From: JACCZH01 sp963729445
Lineage (GTDB): Bacteria > Chloroflexota > Chloroflexia > Thermomicrobiales > CFX8
Assembly: GCA_963729445.1 (NCBI GenBank)
Contig: CAVSNU010000005.1
Span: forward strand, 1-64,000
Direction: 5' to 3'
Length of the DNA stretch: 64,000 nt
This document shows, piece by piece, positions 9,134-18,486 of the stretch (positions are counted from its first letter, which is position 1; every line of letters begins with the position of its first letter). The notes under the pieces were generated by a model, which saw nothing but the letters and a program-made list of their open reading frames with translations, did no database searches and was not told where the DNA came from. Position numbers and translations under genes: made by a program.

Positions 9134-10120
9134 GTGGCGACGAAGCTACTGATTGAGGCCATCCGCGACGGGCTGGCCGAGGCAATGGAACACGATGAGC
9201 GGGTCATGATCATCGGCGAGGATGTCGGCCGCCGAGGCGGCGTCTTCCGCGTCACCGAGGGCCTTTTAGATTCGTACGGCGAGATGCGGGTCATCGACTC
9301 GCCGCTGGCCGAATCACTCATCGTCGGCGTCGCGATTGGCGCGGCAGCCAATGGAATGCTGCCCGTGGTCGAGATCCAGTTTCTCGATTTCATCCCGCCG
9401 GCCATGGACCAGATCATCAGCGAAGCTGCCAAGATACGCTACCGCTCGAACGGCGACTGGGACTGCCCGATCGTGATTCGCACCCCGTACGGTGGTGGTA
9501 TCCACGGCGCGCTCTATCACTCGCAATCCTTCGAGTCCGTATTCACCCACATTCCAGGCCTGAAAGTGGTCGCGCCCATCGATCCGGCCGACGCCAAGGG
9601 GCTGCTCACCAGCGCAATCTACGATCCCGACCCGGTCATCTTCCTGGAGCACAAGAAGGGTTACCGAGCGATCCGTGGTGAGGTGCCGGATAACGGCCAT
9701 ACGGTCCCGATCGGCAAGGCGAGGGTCGCGCGCGAGGGGAGTGATCTCACGGTCATCTCTTACGGGATGTACTTGCTGGAAGCGCTTGCCGCGGCCGACG
9801 CCTATGTTGAAGAACAGGGCGGCTCGATCGAAGTGATCGACTTACGCTCCCTCAAGCCGTTGGACAGCGACACCATCCTTGAATCAGTCATGAAAACCGG
9901 CAAAGCGCTCATCGTGCACGAGGCGCATACCTTTAACGGGATCGGCGCCGAGATTGCCGCGATCATCGCCGAAGAGGCCTTTGCCTATCTCGACGGTCCG
10001 ATAACGCGGCTCGCGTCTCCAGATGTGCCCGCCATGCCGTTCAGCCCGCCGTTGGAGCAGGCGTATATCCAGGACCAGAACGACATCCGGGCTGCAATCG
10101 ACAAGCTCGCGGCATACTAA
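9134..10120 (+). CDS. 2-oxo acid (branched-chain type) dehydrogenase E1 beta subunit
   Basis: 328 residues, standard length. It carries the transketolase-type pyrimidine-binding domain (RVMIIGEDVGRRGGVFRVTEGL, SPLAESLIVGVAIGAA) and the C-terminal transketolase domain (IEVIDLRSLKPLD, HEAHTFNGIGAEIAA). It forms the heterotetramer with E1 alpha, 31 bp upstream, and shares its ThDP sites. The start is GTG with AAAGGGG upstream. The lpdA-E1alpha-E1beta-E2 order supports one dehydrogenase complex. Confidence 0.95.
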   Translation: MATKLLIEAIRDGLAEAMEHDERVMIIGEDVGRRGGVFRVTEGLLDSYGEMRVIDSPLAESLIVGVAIGAAANGMLPVVEIQFLDFIPPAMDQIISEAAKIRYRSNGDWDCPIVIRTPYGGGIHGALYHSQSFESVFTHIPGLKVVAPIDPADAKGLLTSAIYDPDPVIFLEHKKGYRAIRGEVPDNGHTVPIGKARVAREGSDLTVISYGMYLLEALAAADAYVEEQGGSIEVIDLRSLKPLDSDTILESVMKTGKALIVHEAHTFNGIGAEIAAIIAEEAFAYLDGPITRLASPDVPAMPFSPPLEQAYIQDQNDIRAAIDKLAAY

Positions 10121-10140
10121 AGGCGGAAGGACACTCCCAC

Positions 10141-11510
10141 ATGGCTGATACAAGGCAGGGAACCCAGGTCGTCATGCCGAAGCTGGGCGAAAGCGTTACC
10201 GAGGGGACGCTCGGCAACTGGCTCAAGAAGATCGGTGACCGGGTCGAGAAATACGAGCCGATGGTCGAGGTCGTCACCGACAAGGTAACAGCCGAGATCC
10301 CGGCGCCGGTGACTGGTATTCTGACCGAGATTCTGAGCGGCGAGGGTTTGACCATACGCGGTTGGGACACCGATTTGTGTCATTGACACCGGCGCGGGAG
10401 CGTCTACTCCAGCACCCGTCGCTCCCACTACAGCGGCAGCCGAGGATACTGAACCGGCGGCGGAACTTGGTGATGCGGTCGCTACTGGGCAGATTCCAGA
10501 ACCGAATGGCAAGTCGCGTCCCGTTGCAGGCGATGAGCGGACCGCCCGTGAGAACCGCGACGAGGCAGCCTTGCTCCAGCGTCGCTCGTCGCCACTGGTA
10601 CGCCGGCTGGCCGCCGAGCACGACATCGATATCGCCTCAATTGAGGGCAGCGGCATGGGTGGCCGCGTCACGAAGGCTGATATTGAGAGCGCAATTGCAA
10701 CCAGAGGCGCTGCCGAAACCGTCCCCGTTCCTGAGCCGGTCCCCGCAGTGGCACCGCCAACCCCGGCTCCGCAGCCGCAACCTGTGTTCGCGCCACAAGC
10801 CGTGCCGCTCATGCCGGGCGACGAAGTCCTCCAGGCCGGCCAGATGCGCAAGCAGATTGCCGAGCACATGGTCCGCTCCGTTCAGACCGCTCCACATGTC
10901 ACGGTCTGGATGGAGGCGGACATGAGCCAGGTCGTGACAGCGCGCAATGCCAACAAGGACGTCGTTCCAGCAGCGCGAGGGCTTCGAGCTCACGTTCATG
11001 CCGTTTGTGTTGCAGGTTCTGGTGCAGGCCTTGCGCGAGCACCCTGACATGAACGCTGCCTGGGACAATGGCAAGATCATTCGCCGCAAAGCGGTCAACA
11101 TCGGCATTGCAGTGTCGCTGGACGACGGGTTAATTGTTCCGGTCATCAAGAACGCTGATGAAAAGAGTGTCGTCGGTCTGGCGAGGTCAGTGCGAGATCT
11201 GGCGCTGCGGGCGCGTTCCAACCAGCTTCAGCCGGACGACATCACGGGCGGCACCTTCACGCTGAACAATCCGGGGACGTTCGGCACACTCTTCTCCACG
11301 CCGATCATCGTCCAGCCGCAAGCGGGGATACTCTCCATCGAAGCCATCACCAAGCGGCCGGTTGTGGTTGACGACGCTATCGCGATCCGCCCGATGATGA
11401 ATCTCTCGCTGTCGATCGACCACCGCATCCTGGATGGTCTCGGCGCCGCACGTTTCCTTGGCACGATAAAGCGCGGGCTGGAGTCATTCCCGGTGGACGC
11501 GGTGATGTAG
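10141..11510 (+). CDS. dihydrolipoyllysine acyltransferase (E2), two frameshifts
   Basis: Three reading-frame pieces form one E2 of about 455 residues. The lipoyl domain (residues 8-85) has the lipoylated lysine K48 in VVTDKVTAEIPA; the peripheral E3/E1-binding domain reads SSPLVRRLAAEHDIDIASIE; a Pro/Ala linker follows; the catalytic domain ends with LSIDHRILDGLGAARFL, containing the DHRxxDG active site. Removing one G at about 10357-10362 and one G at about 10963 restores the frame. It transfers the acyl group from lipoamide to CoA. The gene is 20 bp after E1 beta in the same operon. Confidence 0.9.
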
Positions 11511-11528
11511 TGCGAAGGGGGACTCAGG

Positions 11529-12035
11529 ATGGTTGAGGTGGTGACGAAGAACGCCGTGCTCGACAGGATCGATTCCGAACAGGCACAGTGGGAGGATCTC
11601 CTGGCCGAAATTGGCGAGGAGCGCATGAACAGGCCGGGCGCTGCCGGCGAGTGGACGTTCAAGGACGTGGTTGCCCACCTGTCGGGCTGGCGGCAGCGGT
11701 CGCTTGACCGCCTTGAGGCAGCGACTCGCGGAGAGCCTGAGCCGCCTCCGCCCTGGCCCGAGCATCTGGTAACCGATGACGAGATAAACGACTGGATGTA
11801 CGACAAGAATCAGGATCGCTCCCTCCAGGACGTGTTGGGCGAATCGCGCGGCACGTTCGTCCGTATGCGGACGAACGTGCAAGCGTTGCCCGAAGAGGAC
11901 TTGACTGATCCCAATCGCTTTGGCTGGATGAACGGTCAGGCGCTCGGCCCGGCCATCCTCAATGGCTCCTACTTTAGCCACCTGCACGATGAGCATGAGC
12001 CGGCCATTCGCGATTGGCTTGCCGCCGGTGACTAG
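11529..12035 (+). CDS. DinB/ClbS-DfsB-like four-helix-bundle protein
   Basis: 168 residues. GEWTFKDVVAHLSGWRQRSLDRL near residue 40 and YFSHLHDEHEPAI near the C-terminus carry the spaced histidines typical of DinB-superfamily four-helix bundles, close to the DUF1706/ClbS group. Members bind metal or act as small thiol-dependent or hydrolytic enzymes, so a specific function cannot be read. It begins 18 bp after E2 with an AAGGGGG ribosome site and overlaps the next gene by 8 bp, so these genes are probably cotranscribed. Confidence 0.75.
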   Translation: MVEVVTKNAVLDRIDSEQAQWEDLLAEIGEERMNRPGAAGEWTFKDVVAHLSGWRQRSLDRLEAATRGEPEPPPPWPEHLVTDDEINDWMYDKNQDRSLQDVLGESRGTFVRMRTNVQALPEEDLTDPNRFGWMNGQALGPAILNGSYFSHLHDEHEPAIRDWLAAGD

Positions 12036-12885
12036 TAGTGGGTCCGAGGGATCGAAGGACGCGATCAACGTCACCCGGTCCGATATTCAGAACGCCGTCC
12101 GCCAACTGGGAGTCAGCGCCAGGTCGTTGTGCGTGCATTCGTCGCTACGGTCGTTCGGGCGTGTCGAGGGCGGCGCGAACGCAGTCATCGATGGATTGCT
12201 CGCTGAGAGCTGCACCGTGCTCGTGCCGGCGTTCTCCAGCTACTTCGCGATTGCGCCACCGGAGGGCATGCGTCCCGTGCGCAATGGCTGGGACTATTCC
12301 GTGAAGTGGGCGCTGCCAACATCAACGAGGCTGCGCTACACGACCGAGTCCGAGCTGATTGACGACGACATGGGCGCGGTCCCTACGGCCATTGTGTCAA
12401 GCACGCAGCGGGCGCGTGGCAATCACCCGCTCAACTCATTCGCAGCGGTCGGCCCATCGGCCAACGATCTGATTCGAGGTCAGTCCGCTCTGGATGTCTA
12501 CGCGCCGCTGCGTGAGCTGGCGCAGCGTGATGGTTATGTCGTCTTGATGGGAGTTGGCCTGGACCGCATGACTGCCCTACACCTCGCCGAGCAGAATGCC
12601 AGGCGGACCCTGTTTCGCCGCTGGGCGGACGACGTGGCGGGACGTCCGATGATGGTCGCAATCGGCTCCTGCTCGAACGGCTTCCCGAACCTCGAAAACG
12701 TGCTCGCTCCGCTTGAGCAACAGATCGTCGTTGGAGAGAGCCTGTGGCGAGTCTTTCCGGCACGGGGCGTTCTGTCCGTAGCTGAACAGGCGATGCGCAA
12801 CAATCCCGGGATTACCCGCTGCGATGACCCGCTCTGTATCCGCTGCATCGATTCGATAGCCGGTGGCCCCATCCTCGACGTATGA
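12028..12885 (+). CDS. AAC(3)-family N-acetyltransferase-like protein
   Basis: About 286 residues from GTG 12028, which overlaps the previous stop. CVHSSLRSFGRVEGGANAVI and GNHPLNSFAAVGPSA are hallmark blocks of the aminoglycoside 3-N-acetyltransferase/YokD fold, which transfers acetyl from acetyl-CoA to an amine. The C-terminus has a cysteine cluster (CDDPLCIRC) seen in some family members. Chromosomal homologues often have no proven antibiotic substrate, so resistance should not be assumed. An upstream ATG at 11962 would place the start deep inside the preceding gene. Confidence 0.82.
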   Translation: MTSSGSEGSKDAINVTRSDIQNAVRQLGVSARSLCVHSSLRSFGRVEGGANAVIDGLLAESCTVLVPAFSSYFAIAPPEGMRPVRNGWDYSVKWALPTSTRLRYTTESELIDDDMGAVPTAIVSSTQRARGNHPLNSFAAVGPSANDLIRGQSALDVYAPLRELAQRDGYVVLMGVGLDRMTALHLAEQNARRTLFRRWADDVAGRPMMVAIGSCSNGFPNLENVLAPLEQQIVVGESLWRVFPARGVLSVAEQAMRNNPGITRCDDPLCIRCIDSIAGGPILDV

Positions 12886-12933
12886 GGTGCATTGAAGCCC
12901 CTCAGTCTGCGCACAGGCGCGATAGACCACGAT

Positions 12934-13014
12934 CCACGTAGCGGCGCAATTCATTGCGCCTTGCCTGACGGCTCGAAGGCACGAGAGGGCGCAATGAATT
13001 GCGCCGCTACGTGG
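12934..13014. repeat. palindromic repeat, GCGCAATTCATTGCGC core
   Basis: Perfect 27-bp inverted arms at 12934-12960 and 12988-13014 around a 27-nt loop. Each arm also contains its own smaller palindrome GGCGCAAT/ATTGCGCC. The same arms recur at 29311, 46569, 46727 and 55257. The loop (TTGCCTG...GAGAG) matches the reverse complement of the loop at 29335-29361, so copies occur in both orientations. It lies between two forward genes and could also act as a transcript hairpin. Confidence 0.9.
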
Positions 13015-13235
13015 AAGATGAGCCAGGTAATTGTCAGGTTCCATCCAGCTTGATTCTCCGAAACTCTCAAGAATACTCCATGTTCATCATGAAAGATCAA
13101 GATACCGCCACACGCATACTATCGGCGACGAGATCTCACACGCTGACCGTGCATCGCGGCGTATGGCTAGCGAGGAGACCTTTTGGTCTATAGTTTGCGG
13201 AGTCATGGCACGCATTCACGGAGGCGGGAAACAGC

Positions 13236-14632
13236 ATGGAGCGGCACGAGTTTCTGGAACAACTGGGGCGCAACCTTGAGGGACTCGAAGCCTGGAGCGA
13301 GCGCTGGGAACCGTTCGAGGTTGACGACTCGCTGATCGTCGAGCCAGAACGGGTGACCGAGATCATGTCGGAGCTCGTCGAGCGGCTGCACGAGAACTAT
13401 CCCTACTTCCACCCGCGCTACGCCGGACAGATGCTGAAGCCGCCACACCCGGTCGCGATGCTGGCCTACGCCACGGCGATGCAGATCAACCCGAACAACC
13501 ACGCGCTGGACGGCGGCATTGCCACCTCACGCATGGAGCGCGAGGTCGTCGCCGATCTCGCCAGAATGGTTGGCTACGGAGAGACCCACCTGGGACATTT
13601 GACGGCCAGCGGCACCATCGCCAACCTGGAAGCGCTCTGGATTGCGCGGTCGATCCACCCTGACAAGGCCATCGCCATGAGTGAGCAGGCGCACTACACC
13701 CATGGGCGCTGCCTGTGAATTGCTCAAGGTGCGCGTGATGACGATTCCGACTGACCCGAACGGGCAGAATGCACCTCGGCGAGCTGGACCGGGCCCTGTC
13801 GAGCGGCGAGGTCGGTACCGTCGTCGCGACGGCTGGCACCACGGCACTCGGCGCGGTCGATCCATCGACAGGATTCTACCCATGGCACGCGCGGCCGGCG
13901 CACGGGTCCATGTCGATGCCGCTTACGGCGGGTTCTTTGCCCTGCTGGCGCAGCTCCAGGAGCCGGTTGTAGAGCCTGGACCCTTCCGGGCGTTCGCCGA
14001 GTGTGACAGCATCGTGATCGACCCGCACAAGCACGGACTCCAGCCCTACGGTTGCGGTGCGGTGCTCTTTCGCGACCCGGCCGTCGGGCACGTACTACCA
14101 GCACGACTCGCCCTACACCTATTTCACCTCCGATGAGCTGCACCTGGGCGAGATCAGTCTGGAGTGCTCTCGCGCCGGGGCATCAGCAGCGGCACTCTGG
14201 GCGACACTGCGCTGCATTCCGCTTACGCCGGACGGCGGTCTTGGCGCTGTGCTCGCGAAATGCCGCCAGGCAGCCCTCGACTGGGCCAAACTCCTGGCAA
14301 AGAGTGACCGCTTTCGGCTGGTTGTGGATCCGCAGCTCGATATCGTCAGCTTCTATGCTGTCCCCGTGGGTGGTGGCAGGCCGCGCGCGAGCCGGATCAG
14401 CAGCCTCAACGACACGCTCTTCCGCCGGGCGATGGAGGACAGCGAAAATCCGCTCTATCTCGCGAAACTGAGTGTCAAAGATACGCAGCTCTCCCCACGA
14501 GATCCATCAATCGTCTGGGATGAACCAACCGTGACCGTGTTGCGAAGCGTGGTGATGAAGCCCGAGCATGCCGCGCTGATCCCCGCGATCCACACGACGG
14601 TTGAGCGTCATCTCTCTGAGATCGAGGGCTAG
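13236..14632 (+). pseudogene. group II PLP-dependent decarboxylase, four frameshifts
   Basis: The joined protein of about 465 residues starts MERHEFLEQLGRNLEGLEAW and contains HPRYAGQMLKPPHPVAMLA, GHLTASGTIANLEALW, VVATAGTTALGAVDP, the PLP aspartate block VHVDAAYGGFF and the Schiff-base lysine in DPHKHGLQPYG. This is the aromatic-L-amino-acid/glutamate decarboxylase fold; the substrate is uncertain. Four single-base changes (about 13712, 13770, 13866 and 14091) restore the frame, and all conserved blocks survive between them. That suggests sequence error, but as written the gene is broken. It ends 1 bp before the MOSC-like gene. Confidence 0.85.
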
Positions 14633-15226
14633 ATGGCCGACTATCGCCGGATTGGCCGGATTATCCGGCTACAAATCCAGACGAGCAGCTTGAAGGTCGA
14701 TGGCGAGCCACTGCGCTATTACACGCCCGAGCCCATCCGGTGTGTCGAAGCGCTGCATCTCTCAGAAGGCAGGATCGCGGGACTGGTGGACGAGCGAGAG
14801 ACGGTGGATGTCCACAGCGCCGTCCACCCCGATTCTCGCAACAGGGGCAATGGCAACATGCTCTCGGTCGTCTTCACCGGGCACTACGCCATCCTGCGCG
14901 ACCGCTACGGCGAGCACATGCGCGAGGGCATCGCTGGCGAGAACATGCTGGTTGAGTATGACGACCGGCTTGAGCTCGCTGATGTCGAGCGCGGGCTGGC
15001 GATTGAGGGAGCGGATGGACGACGGATCGAGCTCGATACCGTCTCGGTCGCCCATCCCTGCGTGGAATTCAGCCGCTTCGCGCTGGACGATCGCAACGCG
15101 CCTTCCACGCTAGTGTCTAAGACGCTCAAGTTCCTTGACGCGGGTACGCGCGGCTTCTACGCCGTGGTCACGTCGCCGCTACCGGCCCGGATCGAGCTCG
15201 GCGACGTGCTGTCGGCTAGAGTTTGA
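14633..15226 (+). CDS. MOSC-domain-like protein
   Basis: 197 residues. The central GIAGENMLVEYDDRLELADV and the later VAHPCVEFSRFAL resemble the MOSC (molybdenum cofactor sulfurase C-terminal) signature, with its conserved Cys in a PC motif, and the C-terminal ARIELGDVLSARV fits the domain end. MOSC proteins bind sulfur or Mo-cofactor-related ligands. The ATG directly follows the decarboxylase stop, so translation may be coupled. The N-terminal 40 residues match nothing I know. Confidence 0.65.
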   Translation: MADYRRIGRIIRLQIQTSSLKVDGEPLRYYTPEPIRCVEALHLSEGRIAGLVDERETVDVHSAVHPDSRNRGNGNMLSVVFTGHYAILRDRYGEHMREGIAGENMLVEYDDRLELADVERGLAIEGADGRRIELDTVSVAHPCVEFSRFALDDRNAPSTLVSKTLKFLDAGTRGFYAVVTSPLPARIELGDVLSARV

Positions 15227-15530
15227 CCGCCGTGCCTGCCGCGCTGACCATCAACATGTTGCCGCCACCAACCGTCTCGTAGTCGATATCGACGCCGATA
15301 ACCGCCGTCGCGCCGAGCCTGGTGGCCTCTTCGGTTATCTCGTCCAAGGCTGTCTGACGCGCTTTACGGAGCTCTTGCTCGTACATGCCGGCGCGTCCGC
15401 CGAAGACATCACGAAACTGTGCCCCGATATCTTTCAGCACGTTTGCGCCAAGGATCGCCTCTCCGGTGACGACGCCCAGGTACTCCTGAACCGGCCGGCC
15501 TTCGATGGTGTTGGTTGTGGTCACGAGCAT
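15216..15530 (-). CDS. YbjQ/UPF0145 family protein
   Basis: 104 residues, the family's normal length. It begins MLVTTTNTIEGRPVQEYLGVVTGEAILG and ends with LGATAVIGVDIDYETV and the terminal AAGTAVKL. The fold is a small homo-oligomeric beta-rich domain of unknown role, sometimes labelled heavy-metal binding. ATG 15530 has a GGAGG site 9 bp upstream and matches the family start; a longer in-frame extension exists but is not needed. It overlaps the end of the MOSC-like gene by 11 bp, tail to tail. Confidence 0.9.
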   Translation of the reverse strand: MLVTTTNTIEGRPVQEYLGVVTGEAILGANVLKDIGAQFRDVFGGRAGMYEQELRKARQTALDEITEEATRLGATAVIGVDIDYETVGGGNMLMVSAAGTAVKL

Positions 15531-15623
15531 GTCATCAGTCCTCCTTCGACATTCATCTTTTCTGCGCGGATTATGCCGCAGCGTCTCCGTGGTGGATCGA
15601 AGATCAGCCGTTAGCACCGCTTT

Positions 15624-16520
15624 CTAGCGGCGCGCCTTGAACTCCTCGCGAAGCTCCGGAATGACATCGTCGGCGATGGCGCGCATCGTGCTGTTCGGCG
15701 CTGTAGCCGGAGTACCGAACAGAAACGAACGCACGCCCACGGCGGCGTAGCTGTGAACGTGCTCGCGGAACGAGTCTTCGGATTCCATCGCCGTCGCTCC
15801 GGTAGAGAGGACCCAGCGGATCTCAGCAGGATCACGGCCAATCTCTTCGCAGATGGCGTTCAACTCTTGCCCTTTGGCCCGGTACTCCTCGGGTGTCCCG
15901 CCACCGTCCCACTGGTCGGCATAGCGCGCGACGTGTCGCAGCATGCGCTTGCCGGTCGAGCCGATCAGGATTGGAATGTGCCCATTGACCGGCTTTGGCT
16001 CAAACGGGGCGTTGACGAGCGAGTAGTGCGCACCGGTGAAGTCGCTGCGCTCTTGCGTCTCAAGCATCCGGTACATCTCCATTTGCTCGCCAAAGCGGTC
16101 GACACGCTCTCCGGGTGGCGGGAACGGTATCCCATACGCCTCGTGCTCTCGTTCTTGCCAGGCCGCGCCGACTCCCAGAATCAACCGGCCGTCAGACACG
16201 TGGTCTACGGTCACCGCGTTCTTGAAGAGCACGATGGGCTCGCGGTGGGTAATGCCAGCCACCATCAGACCCAGCTGCACGTTGCTGGTCAGTGTGGCGA
16301 GGGCCGCGATGAGTGTCCAGCCTTCGAGACACTCGCCGAGCTCCTCATCCTGGCGCAGTCCGAAGAAGTGGTCAAAGGCCCAGGCGGAGTCCCAGCCGCT
16401 CTCGTCCGCCCAGAGCCAGGTCTCTTTGATGACATTCCAGTTGCGGTAGTGCTGGCCGGTGACGATGCCGAAGTCTAGCTCGTCACAAGGTGGATTCTTT
16501 CCATGGGTTGGTCCTGCCAT
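15624..16520 (-). CDS. LLM-class F420-dependent oxidoreductase
   Basis: 298 residues from ATG 16520. Family blocks: LDFGIVTGQHYRNWNVI, WDSAWAFDHFFGL, VQLGLMVAGITHREP, the cofactor-loop region GRLILGVGAAWQEREHEAYG and HIPILIGSTGKRMLRHVARYAD. This is a luciferase-like TIM barrel that uses F420 (or FMN) to reduce or oxidise small organic molecules. F420 use is inferred from close resemblance to the actinobacterial/chloroflexal subgroup. A second family member is at 27.7 kb. It probably follows the small ORF and MFS gene in one reverse transcript. Confidence 0.9.
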   Translation of the reverse strand: MAGPTHGKNPPCDELDFGIVTGQHYRNWNVIKETWLWADESGWDSAWAFDHFFGLRQDEELGECLEGWTLIAALATLTSNVQLGLMVAGITHREPIVLFKNAVTVDHVSDGRLILGVGAAWQEREHEAYGIPFPPPGERVDRFGEQMEMYRMLETQERSDFTGAHYSLVNAPFEPKPVNGHIPILIGSTGKRMLRHVARYADQWDGGGTPEEYRAKGQELNAICEEIGRDPAEIRWVLSTGATAMESEDSFREHVHSYAAVGVRSFLFGTPATAPNSTMRAIADDVIPELREEFKARR

Positions 16521-16589
16521 GCGTCTGGCGCTGCCCTTCTGAGGTGGATGCGAACAATCAGCGTCCAAGCTACCACACCCGGTCGGGGG

Positions 16590-16787
16590 TCAGTTGCCCT
16601 GTGGTTTCGGAACGGGGGCGAATTGTTCGCTGGCAAGCTCCTCATAGTCGGTGAGCAGGCGCAGCCAGTGCTGGGTGTAGCGGTCGGCGGCCGGTCCGTC
16701 GGATTGCCGCTCCGCTTCCAGAATCAATTCCCAGCCACGCTGGAGCCGGGATTCAAGCTGTTCGATGGTGGCAGGTCGATCGGTCAT
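16590..16787 (-). CDS. small hypothetical protein
   Basis: 65 residues: MTDRPATIEQLESRLQRGWE onward, predicted all-helical with no TM segment. It sits 68 bp after the MFS gene and 69 bp before the LLM gene, same strand. Codon use resembles the neighbours. No family recognised; the ribosome site is not evident, so the call rests on position and composition. Confidence 0.5.
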   Translation of the reverse strand: MTDRPATIEQLESRLQRGWELILEAERQSDGPAADRYTQHWLRLLTDYEELASEQFAPVPKPQGN

Positions 16788-16855
16788 CGGGATCAGACAA
16801 TCCTTCGTATCGTCGTCGCCGCTAACCGTACTATGCCGCCTGTTTTGCCTGTTGT

Positions 16856-18151
16856 CTACGCGTCGCCGGCGCCGGCATCCGGGATGACCGGCGGCACCAG
16901 CCGATCAACCGCGCGCAGGCGCAGCGCCGCAACGGCCCCGATAGCCATCAGCGCGGCCATAACCGGCCACAAGAGCACCGGTCGCGACAGATCGAGCGCG
17001 ATGCCGGCTGTCAGGGTCGCAATGGCCCACGAGCCGCCCCAGGTGATGCTCAGAAGCGAGAAATACCGGCCGCGCAGGTGCAGTGGAGCCAGGCGAACCG
17101 CGATCACGGCCGTCAGCGGCATAAAGATCAGCTCGCCAGCGGTGAATGCCAGGAACACGAGGATCGCCGCGGCTGAGAAGCCCGGGGTTGCCATCATGGT
17201 GAGAAAGGCGATCCCCCAGATGATCGACGCCAGTGCCAGCAGCCGGCCCACGTTGCCACGATCTACCCGGGCCGCAATTGGCACCTGGGTCAGGACAACG
17301 AGAAGCGTGTTCATAAAGAAGAGCGCCCCGATCCTGCCCTCGCCGATCCCGGCCTCCGCACGCAGGAATGCCGGAACGCTCATGTTTAGCTGGGTAAACC
17401 CGAGCACCAGGGCAAAGAGGACGGCCATGCCGTACATGAACGTGCGATCGGAGAGCACGTCGCCCCATGTGCCACGCGCGCCGGAGTCCGAGGTCGTCGG
17501 TAGCGGTACGCTCGGTACCGTCTTCCAGATAAGCAGCCCGCCGGCAGCAATCAGGACGGCGCTCGTAATGAAGAGCAATCTGTATTCCGCAAGTCCTCCG
17601 CCCGCCACCATGACCCCACCGAACAGACCGCCCAGGCCGATTCCGGTCGCCATCCCCACACGAATCAATGACATGGCCGGTACGACCTTGTCGGCATCGG
17701 CGAGCGAGGTGACAACGGTATCGATCGACGGCCAGTAGGACTGGCTGGCGCAATAGAGCAGCAGCGAGACGGCCATAAAGGTCAGCGTTGAATTCGCCCA
17801 TGCGCTGAACAAGGTCGCCAACGACATCGCCGCCAGCGTCCACAGCAGGACAGGCCGGCCGCCGCGCTTGTCTATCTGGCCTGCCACGAGCAGCACAAAC
17901 GCGATGCCGGCTACGCCCGCCCCAGCAATCACAGCGCCCACCAGGCTGGCCCTGATACCGACGATCTGGCTGAAATAGATCACCATGAACGGCACGACCA
18001 TGCCACGGCCTGCCCACACCGTGAGAACGGCCGCCGCCAGCGCCCAGATTGAGCGTGGGTACGCGTCAATCTGGGCCCGCAACCGCTGTCGCAGCCCTGC
18101 CTTCGGGAGCTCGGGTATCACGACCGCCTCGGGCGTCTCAATGAACGACAT
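16856..18151 (-). CDS. MFS transporter
   Basis: 431 residues from ATG 18151 with about 12 hydrophobic segments. Typical MFS loop motifs are present: GQIDKRGGRPVLLW between helices 2 and 3, and ARVDRGNVGRLLALASI in the second half. The substrate is not deducible; the overall pattern resembles drug or sugar-efflux-type secondary transporters driven by the proton gradient. A cytoplasmic N-terminal tail of about 35 residues precedes helix 1. An upstream start at 18202 is open but lacks a better ribosome site. Confidence 0.85.
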   Translation of the reverse strand: MSFIETPEAVVIPELPKAGLRQRLRAQIDAYPRSIWALAAAVLTVWAGRGMVVPFMVIYFSQIVGIRASLVGAVIAGAGVAGIAFVLLVAGQIDKRGGRPVLLWTLAAMSLATLFSAWANSTLTFMAVSLLLYCASQSYWPSIDTVVTSLADADKVVPAMSLIRVGMATGIGLGGLFGGVMVAGGGLAEYRLLFITSAVLIAAGGLLIWKTVPSVPLPTTSDSGARGTWGDVLSDRTFMYGMAVLFALVLGFTQLNMSVPAFLRAEAGIGEGRIGALFFMNTLLVVLTQVPIAARVDRGNVGRLLALASIIWGIAFLTMMATPGFSAAAILVFLAFTAGELIFMPLTAVIAVRLAPLHLRGRYFSLLSITWGGSWAIATLTAGIALDLSRPVLLWPVMAALMAIGAVAALRLRAVDRLVPPVIPDAGAGDA

Positions 18152-18486
18152 GGCCGCGTAGTCCTCAGTCAACGTGTGCGCGTAGCAACCGGATACCGTC
18201 ACCGTTCAGAATTGGCTGCGGAATGATGCTCTATGACGGGGCTCAATTACCATGCGAAGGATGTCGTATTTTTACGGCCATGTGTCAGGACGCGAGTACG
18301 CACCCGGCCATGAAAAGCTTGGCTCTAGCTAATTATTCGGACCTGTGCGTTGTCGAGATGCTCTGTTACCATCGTACTCACATGGCGTAGCTAATTTTGG
18401 CTACACGGACGAAGTACCGAAGTACTAGTCCTTCGCAGGAGAGATTGTGGCAGTGCCCACATCCATGGGGAATGGAGGAGCCAGCT
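18152..18486. promoter_or_regulatory. divergent promoter region with direct repeats
   Basis: This AT-richer gap lies between the MFS gene and the HTH gene. TAGCTAATT occurs twice (18326-18334 and 18388-18396); the second copy is inside a small hairpin GTAGC...GCTAC (18387-18404). An AGTAC-CGAA-GTACT inverted repeat lies near 18412-18425. These could be operator sites for the HTH protein; promoter boxes are not clear. Confidence 0.35.

Noticed and set aside
12028..12885. Aminoglycoside resistance gene
   Set aside because: The fold matches AAC(3), but chromosomal relatives often lack drug activity and there is no mobile context; kept as family-level call only.
16503..17738. 411-residue forward frame
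   Set aside because: Antisense to the MFS gene; Ser/Arg/Pro-rich with no recognisable domain.
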